In this document: piece by piece, positions 57,546 through 64,000 of the stretch
Position numbering within the stretch: position 1 is the first letter of the stretch
Layout of the letters: the number at the start of each line of letters is the position of its first letter
Origin: Micrasema longulum
Taxonomy: Eukaryota; Arthropoda; Insecta; Trichoptera; Brachycentridae
Assembly: GCA_022494885.1 (NCBI GenBank)
Contig: JAGVSM010004951.1
Location: 30,028 to 94,027, forward strand
Reading direction: 5' to 3'
DNA: 64,000 bases
Notes under the pieces: generated by a model
What the model was told of the DNA's origin: nothing
Seen by the model: the letters and a program-made list of their open reading frames with translations, nothing else
Databases searched by the model: none
Made by a program: the position numbers and the translations under genes

Positions 57546-57715
57546 GATTCTGGTTCTATTTCAAACATTTCTACATCCAAACGTTCGCAGATATTTATAA
57601 TATGATTGTAATTAGTTCCAGGACCCTTGGCGGGATGCAAGGTGACCTCTGGCCATGACGAGCATGTCACGTGACCACACCTCCAACACCACTCCAGGTA
57701 AGTCAACTTGTCCAT
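57546..57715 (-). CDS. Uncertain coding-like fragment
   Basis: A minus-strand reading from ATG at 57715 gives 'MDKLTYLEWCWRCGHVTCSS', then 'HPAKGPGTNYNHIINICERL' and 'DVEMFEIEPESSD', where the palindromic MITE at 57436-57545 interrupts it and supplies the stop. Composition is protein-like but the family is not recognised. Confidence 0.25.
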
Positions 57716-58364
57716 GCTATCCGCTCGGCAGAAATCCGATTAATGATTGAGGCGAGAAGACCATAAAATGTCAAAAATTGCGTTTTTCATGTATTATTAT
57801 TTATGAAATGTCTTGGAATCACGAAAAGCATTTTACTACCGACGTATAATACAAAGACATGCCCGAGCCCTCAAAAATGATGACACTCAACTCGTGCCTA
57901 AACGCTCAGTCATGCCCAACGCGTATTTAGTCGTTCTTCAACCGCCAGCTAGGCGTGGCGCAGCGTTGCCATTACTGCCGATTTTTCGGCAGATCTACCG
58001 ATTTTAGGAGCAATCTGCCAACCAACGAATTCTATTGAAATTCTACCGATCCTAAATATTTCTTCGTTTTTTTCAGAGAACGAAATTTCAATACAAATAA
58101 AACGAATACATGGTATAATAATTTATTGTTTCTTGACTCACTTAAGTTGCCATCTGTTGATTGTTAAAAAAACTTCTTATCTATTGTACATAAATATATA
58201 ATGAATTATATATTAATGAGATGAATTGGTTAGTATTGGTGAATGGTGATTCCCGGTTATTTTCAAATATATAATATTGTGGCATGATAAATCATGACCA
58301 TAGAATTTAATGACATTATTTAAAAAATCACATATAATATCTTTAATAAAATAAATAAAACAAC

Positions 58365-58445
58365 TTTGTTTTTAACCACTAACTTAGTGGTTAAAAACAC
58401 TAATTTAGTGGTTAAAATTAGTGGTTTAAAACAAAGTTGTTTTAT
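58365..58445. repeat. Inverted repeat around 'ttagtggttaaaa' units
   Basis: 'aaaacaactttgtttttaac' and its inverse 'aaacaaagttgttttattta' enclose three short 'tagtggttaaaa' units. It lies inside the hAT-type element. Confidence 0.6.
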
Positions 58446-58547
58446 TTACAACATTATTTTTTTGGTATGTGTATTTTTTGTACATACACCATGATGCCAA
58501 TGTCGATATTCGCTAATAAGCGGAATGGGGAATGTTGTTAAAAACGT

Positions 58548-58740
58548 AAAGTGGCCACTCAACCCAGCCAATGACAGGTCGTAAGCCCTGTAAACGCTCG
58601 AATATCGATAATCCTGAATTTGAAAAAATTCTACCTCATCTCTGTAGGAATATTGATAAAAAATAAATTGTTTTATTTATTTTATTATAATGAATAACCA
58701 CAAAGTTAGTGCTTCAAATATAAACTTTATATAATATCTT
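58548..58740. repeat. Family C MITE and PLE terminal-repeat fragments
   Basis: 'ccagccaatgacaggtcgta' (family C MITE) is followed by 'accacaaagttagtgcttca', the PLE terminal block also at 19255. Both lie within the hAT-type element. Confidence 0.5.
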
Positions 58741-59526
58741 TGTTTATCTTATAAGGAGAAATGAAAGGGGATCACCTTTCATATAAAAATTATAGAAATG
58801 GTTTTTCTTCAGTTAATTATCTATTTAAATTTATTTGAATCATTTTTTTAGGCAATGTTTTCAGTACTTCAGCAGTTAATATGCCTCTATGCTGCAAGAC
58901 GCTTCTACCTGCAAAAAAAAACTATTTATACCGAGTCATTGACAGGCATACAATATACAATACTTGAATTTCCACAGAACGGGTATTAATATACATAATC
59001 GAATATATTTTATGAGAATACATTAAACCGATGTACATTTGTGCATAAAAAATACATCCATGGGTAACTTAGTGTTATTGAATTAATTTATTTAGCTACA
59101 TACACTTAAATCCAAATATTTATGCCTTAAACCCTTGAAGAATTTGTATGGTTACACAAAATACAGTATTGTTGAAAAATATATTATAATATCTACATTA
59201 CCTCAAAGTAATAAAATAAGATTTACCTGTATTCTGGGCCAGTTTTGCAAGCCGGAATCAATATATTTTGGTGATTCACATATTGCAGTCCTTTTGGTTT
59301 TCAATTGATCATTTATCATGCATTTTCGACTATTTAAAGCAATGGCCTAAGACGAAGCGGCGCTTTAATTTTGAACAACAACTGTCAAATTTATTTTTGG
59401 CCCCCTACCTCCCCCCTCCTCACCCCCCGAATCTACCGAAATCTACCGATTTATTTTAATGAATCTACCTATTTTTGCTTGATCCAGTCTGGCAACCCTG
59501 GCGTGGCGTTTAAAATTGAAACTAAA

Positions 59527-59604
59527 ATGCCTACTTGTGTCATGAAAATGTGTAAAAACCTTTCGGAAAAACATTGTAAAAAGGATTGTGTAACATTTCA
59601 TTAG
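59527..59604 (+). pseudogene. Start of a THAP zinc-finger domain (25 codons)
   Basis: ATG-to-TAG reading 'MPTCVMKMCKNLSEKHCKKD' + 'CVTFH'. M-P-x-C-x4-C and 'VTFH' are the first part of the THAP (C2CH) DNA-binding domain found in P-element-type transposases and host THAP proteins. The rest is missing, so it is a relic. Confidence 0.55.
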
Positions 59605-59925
59605 TAACTATTTGTTCATGGGTCATTAACAAAGCTGAAAACAATTAATATTTCAATGTAAATATTATCTTTTGTAAACGTCAAACTACGCCTAGCGGCG
59701 CAATTGCGAAGCTCTTAGTTATAGTGATGCGCTGATTGGGATACGTTTTTAAAATACAATAGACGTGAGTTTATATTATCTAATCGTTCTTAAAATCCAG
59801 TGAAAACAAATAAATTGGTTGAAATTATAAGAAATTCAAGGTAGCAATCTGACTGGGATCCTCTAAAAACGCCAGATTGAGTTTTTCTACTGAAATTTGT
59901 TGGTGGAACTGCATTTTAATTATAA

Positions 59926-60088
59926 TAATAAAAATACGTATATAGTTTTATTCCACTTTTATTTATAATATTTTCCAGTCTGCCCCAGTCCACCAGTCTG
60001 ACAATGTCGGTCACAACGAAACCCAGTCACTGGTAAAATATTTTAAATAAAAGTGAAATAAAACTATATACGTATTTTTGTTATTATC
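59926..60088. repeat. Long inverted repeat, about 58-bp arms
   Basis: 'ataaaaatacgtatatagtt' + 'ttattccacttttattta' at the left recurs inverted at 60030-60088 with few changes, separated by about 50 bp ('gtctgccccagtccaccagt'). Confidence 0.7.
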
Positions 60089-60889
60089 ATTAATTGTTAA
60101 CATACAAACTATTTTATTTATTTATTTGTACTTTTACATTGTTTGTATTTTTTTTTATACAAAATAATGTTCCCTCACTGGGATGTCCCGTGGCAAGGGA
60201 AACATTTTACGAAATGTGAAACATGCCTCAGATTAACTATTTAACAAAGTTAACATAAAAATAAAAAAAAAAAAAACGTAATTAATCCAATTAACCTAAT
60301 TAATATTCATAAAAGACATAACCAATTTATATAGACCAATAGAAAAAATTTCATAAACAGTGCACACATTTTACCTATTTGGCTTGATTCACTCATAGAT
60401 CCGTGCGCAACCCACCTCCACTATCCATTTCTTAATAGCAATTTAATATTGTATCCTTTAATTTTTAATAAAAGAGTATCCTTTAATTTTTGGTAGCATG
60501 TGTTATGTGCCGATGTAGTAGCACACAGAGAATGATTATTCGAAGTCCACCAGATCAATTGACAAGACACAAAGGTCTTGAATATTTATGTATTATTTAA
60601 AAAGACATTAAAAAAAGCCATTCTAATATTACACTTGAAAGCTACCGTGTTTATTAAAACTACGTACTACGTCAGAGTGATGTAGTAACCACGAGAGATT
60701 ACATTTCTAATTGCTTCTCAAATGACTGTGTATGCAGTTATATAACACAATTTTGATTATTTGTGGAAGGGATAAGTATAGACAAAAATAGTTATTTTTG
60801 TCTTCATGATTATTTCTGTCTACATGCCCCCATTTGGTGATGCATGTGGTACTTTACTAATGGATTGCATTCATAGTTATTTTAAATAG
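60089..60889. other. No gene recognised
   Basis: AT-rich spacer. A direct repeat 'atcctttaatttttaataaa' / 'tatcctttaatttttggtag' occurs at about 60450-60495. Confidence 0.3.
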
Positions 60890-61760
60890 CAGCTGTAGAT
60901 ATCTAGGAGTACAAATGGATGAACATCTCTGCTGGCGAGCTCATACTAATGAATTAAGCCGCAAAATATTTTTCAGTGTACACTAACTTAGAAGGTTGCA
61001 AAAATTCTTACCCATTAATACTAAATGCACCCTTGTACAAGCATTACTACTACCCATTCTAGATTACGCTGATGTTTCCATGACTGATTTAAGCTGTGAG
61101 CAACTCGATAAACTTGAACGACTTCAGAATACATGCATAAGGTACATTTTTGGTTTTAGGAAATATGACCACATTTTTGACTATCGTAGGCAACTGAAAT
61201 GGCTCAAGATAAGACAGCGGAGAGACTATCACTCCCTCTCACTTCTGTTCAATGTGTTTAATAGTCCTAACACTCCTATATACCTGCGTGAAAAATTTCA
61301 ACGCTTATCAGTTCATGGTTTACCTCTTCGTTCTAATTCTTAAAGCACTCTCTTAATACCTATCCACAATTCCTCTTTCTTCTCTAACTCATATAATGTA
61401 CATGCGGCTCGACTGTGGAATCATCTCCCATCCACCACTAAAAGTGTTACTACATTATCTGTTTAAATCACGTCTGAAGAAACATCTCTTTTCTCTTCCT
61501 TAATCTCTCCTCCTTTCTTTTTTACCATTGAGCAATAGTTTTGATTTAAGGTAATGTATAAAAAAATACGTTTATTTCTATTTTTATATATCTTTAGCTT
61601 TTTAATCTTTTTTTTCTATTGAATATGTTCTGTAACTTGAATTATAAAAATAAAACTTCTTTTTGTATTGGTTGGTTGGAAGAAATTGCCATTTGGCAAT
61701 AAACTCGCCAATGTACAAATAACATTATGTATAAAAAGTTGAATAAATAAATAGATAACA
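60890..61760 (+). mobile_element. LINE thumb and C-terminus with 3' tail
   Basis: 'YLGVQMDEHLCWRAHTNELS' at about 60900, then frame 60996-61343 ('LLLPILDYADVSM', 'LDKLERLQNTCIRYIFGFRK', 'LKIRQRRDYHSLSLLFNVFN'). A degraded 'AARLWNHLP'-type end is near 61405. It ends in AATAAATAAATAG at about 61740. Confidence 0.72.
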
Positions 61761-61969
61761 GAATTTGAAAAAAACTGTTTTTAGTATTACAGGCAATCTT
61801 AGACAAGTGTCACCCCATTGGGAAACGCTTTATTCTAGCAGATGGCTATAATGCTATATGCATCTGCTATCTAGGTACCTACTTTTCATCCTCAGTGGTA
61901 CATTATTATCTACCCCCAGCTGATAAAATGCCACATGTGCCCTGTGTAAGTGGTAAAACCATAACATAA

Positions 61970-62320
61970 CACAGAAAACGCGTCAAAAAACTATTTTAAA
62001 CAATCTACAACAATATCTAGAATATACGACCAATATAACAATGTATTTACCGAGGCTGATATTTTTTGTGACAATGTATGTAAATTTAGGTAAAAAATTA
62101 CATAAATTTTGAGAGAAGCAGATATTTAACTTCATTATTATATACGTATTTTTTCATTTCGTTTCTTTTACATTTATTATATTAAACATAATTTAAATTA
62201 GTGTATTGAGTGTACACAATTTTTTTGGTGTATGCATGAGTTTCTTACCCTAATATACAAAGAAATTGGCAATATTTGTGTACATACTGTTTGTTTACCG
62301 AATAAAATAAATAAATAAAT
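61970..62320 (+). mobile_element. LINE 3' untranslated tail
   Basis: 'ttaccgaggctgatattttt' and 'gagagaagcagatatttaac' match, inverted, the 3' end of the LINE at 28325-29225. Ends in (AAAT)n near 62315. Confidence 0.65.
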
Positions 62321-62512
62321 ATGCATGCTCATTGAATGTAGCCCTGGTGTAAATAAATAGTACTTAGTAACTATGGGTACGTTTTCGTGTTACTGCTTTT
62401 AAAAATATTTTATTGTAAAGGGCATGTCTGTGTATTATACGTCAATGCATTTTACTGACAAATTTGATCATAAAATAACCTTTTTTTATATAAATATATA
62501 TAAGTTACTAAT

Positions 62513-62612
62513 TAAAAATACTTGGTACACTTTCACTTGTTTATTCGACCAATTAGCGCTTTCACCCTCTAATGGGCATCTTCTGACCAGTAAATATTAT
62601 GCAATGTAAGGA
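62513..62612 (-). repeat. PLE family 2 terminal repeat (solo)
   Basis: 'atacttggtacactttcact' matches 12168. It contains a hammerhead-like motif (62546-62590) and is truncated where the TIR element at 62625 begins. Confidence 0.6.
62546..62590 (-). ncRNA. Hammerhead-ribozyme-like motif, PLE family 2
   Basis: Minus strand: CTGGT, CAGAAGA (core with T4 changed to A), T, GCCC-ATTAGA-GGGT, GAAA, palindrome AGCGCT overlapping the last A. Together with 12203-12246 it suggests a family consensus CTGAAGA core; each copy has its own core mutation. Confidence 0.5.
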
Positions 62613-62624
62613 TCATTTATGCAA

Positions 62625-62842
62625 AACAAAATGAAAACTAACTCTGAAACAATTTGACACATACAATAGACTGCTCCCGTACACGGTAATAGAATAAAAC
62701 AACGTGTAAAAGTGTGTTTGCTATTAGAATCGCGGTGACTCCTGTCGTCTGGTGTCGGCCGAACCGGGGATTCCCACGCTGGCACCAACCGGCGTAATTG
62801 TAAATCGGCGTAAATCAAACCGGCGCAAAACGACGTTTACCT
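62625..62842 (-). mobile_element. Partial copy of the 15196-15870 TIR element
   Basis: Inverted match to its left 220 bp: '...gattctaatagcaaacacac', 'gtctggtgtcggccgaa' and the terminal 'aaaacgacgtttacct'. Only one end is present. Confidence 0.68.
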
Positions 62843-62869
62843 GTACTTCAACTCTTTGGGCGCCCAGTT

Positions 62870-62950
62870 CAAATGATAATGATGGAGTGGTGAAGCGTTT
62901 TATTATATCTGCTACCGCAACGGGGAAATGGCGTGATCGTTTGTCTGTCT
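62870..62950 (+). repeat. 3' tip of an L1-family LINE
   Basis: 'caacggggaaatggcgtgat' equals the 3' end of 23223-23872 ('acggggaaatggcgtgat'). Coding is absent. Confidence 0.45.
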
Positions 62951-63524
62951 TGAAGTAAGGAATAAATAAATAAGACATTTCAAACAGCCGCTTAAACACT
63001 GACCTTTAGACATTATCAATAAGGGAGTGGTGGTCGTTAGGAGTAGGGAGTTGGGACCCTAACCTTACTTTCAGGGGGCGTAATAAATATTCATGTTACG
63101 TATTTCAGTCAATCTACGTGACTATATTTCAGTTTGTAAGATTAATTTAAGATTGTCTACAGCGCGTAGAGAACCATCATTCATTTAAAGACACGCGACA
63201 AATTGTACGACGTTGTGCTGAAAGCAGCCAGCCATATAAAAGTGAAACGGAGGTAATAGCACTTTTGTGAAAACAAACTTTTGTGTTGGTGTCAGCTTCT
63301 AAAAGTGTGTGTCCTATCAGCACGTTGGTTTTATATTTTGGTGCAACAACGATAGAGAAGGAGTATAGTGGGGTTCGATTTTTTTTATGTCACTAAGAAA
63401 AGACGGAGATGTCTCGAAACTCGAAACCAAAGCAGCCGAAAATGTTGCGAGGGTGATAAAACCAGCTATTTCAGTGTCATTTAGTCATGAATTTTAAAAA
63501 AACATATCAAATTATGTCAGTGTC
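62951..63524. other. No gene recognised
   Basis: A TATA-like 'ccatataaaagtg' at about 63233 could be a promoter, but no transcript evidence or coding sequence follows in the window. Confidence 0.25.
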
Positions 63525-63840
63525 CGGGTGAATGAAGAATGCAGTTTTGTGTTCGCAATAGAACCAGAATCGGGCGTGTTTTTGATTCGATGGCTGGTCT
63601 CAAGTAAAAATCCTGAAAAAGGAAATCGGCGCATTCGCCTACGATGCTTGAGGTCCCAAGATCGATTCCTGATAAGGTCATCATGAAATGCTTATTTTTA
63701 AAGGTGGTTTTACACGATAGTATTGCATTGTCCTTGGACTGACACCTGAAGCATAAGAATGATCCCCTTACCTCTCTGTATCCGATTATTGAGATACGCC
63801 GCATTTCATTTAACAAAAAGGGTTTGATAATGATGACGCA
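63525..63840 (+). mobile_element. S2-type SINE
   Basis: 'gaagaatgcagttttgtgtt', 'gcgcattcgcctacgatgct', B-box-like 'agatcgattcctg', 'gacacctgaagcataagaat' and the end 'tttgataatgatgacgc'. Same family as 40965-41315. Confidence 0.62.
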
Positions 63841-64000
63841 CTAAAATATTATTTATGTAACTTGATTTTTTTAAATGGAAAATTGTTTAAAAATAGCCTC
63901 GTTTCTTAGTGGTCCCAACGTGTTTTATAACAAGTACTGTACAGTAAAATGAATTCAATTGTCAATTGTAAGAATTACCAATATAACTGTTACATTATTG

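Larger units (their letters stand above)
57961..59500. mobile_element. hAT-type element with 8-bp target duplication
   Basis: GCGTGGCG occurs at 57953-57960 and again at 59501-59508. The element begins CAGCGTTGCCA and ends TGGCAACCCTG, i.e. terminal repeats CAGSGTTGCCA, typical of hAT. The ends also share 'atctaccgattt'-type subterminal repeats. There is no transposase; the interior holds family C MITE and PLE-like fragments. Confidence 0.8.
57930..59700. mobile_element. THAP-bearing element remnant, split by hAT
   Basis: Left 'cgccagctaggcgtggcg' (to 57960) and right 'aactacgcctagcggcgcaa' (about 59685) are roughly inverted ends. Without the hAT insert the element is only about 220 bp and includes the THAP start codons at 59527. 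The boundaries are inferred and could be off by tens of bases. Confidence 0.4.

Noticed and set aside
63180..63420. Promoter-like stretch with 'tataaaag'
   Set aside because: No coding sequence, initiator or downstream element supports it.

Overview
This is a nuclear, AT-rich, intron-bearing animal sequence, almost certainly from an insect. A moth or butterfly fits best: there is a Helitron with lepidopteran-type ends, LINE 3' ends of the 'gggtaggcagag' type, and tRNA-derived SINEs. The species cannot be named from sequence alone.

One gene is clear: a plus-strand smoothelin-type gene with a C-terminal calponin-homology (CH) domain, from 25703 to a poly(A) signal at 43151 or 43459. Eight exons join in one frame with consensus splice sites: 25703-25786, 29485-29560, 29998-33777 (or read on to a stop at 33821), 34390-34452, 34583-34673, 35360-35510, 39951-40102 and 42812-42935. 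They sum to 4521 nt, or 1506 residues plus a stop. The 5' end was not found and lies upstream of 25703 or outside the window. The 3.8-kb exon can either read through to its own stop, giving a protein without the CH domain, or splice at an internal phase-1 donor into the CH exons.

Nearly everything else is mobile-element debris. Positions 1-25.6 kb hold foldback MITEs, a Helitron, Penelope-like retroelements (PLEs), fragments of several LINE families, two SINE families, a minisatellite and an orphan minus-strand exon candidate. The gene's introns hold further LINE, MITE and SINE copies and a PIF/Harbinger-type element with a MADF fragment. The 4.4-kb intron 35511-39950 is strikingly free of recognisable repeats. 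Positions 43.6-64 kb are again nested elements, including a hAT-type element with an 8-bp target duplication sitting inside a THAP-bearing remnant.

The most interesting system is the PLE set. Two families (ACCGGT and AGCGCT types) carry hammerhead-ribozyme-like motifs in terminal repeats that are arranged as inverted repeats around remnants of a GIY-YIG endonuclease. A third, compact copy (1387-1590) is only a hammerhead motif between two inverted arms. All share one unpaired nucleotide between the CTGANGA core and stem II, and a 6-nt palindrome in place of stem III.
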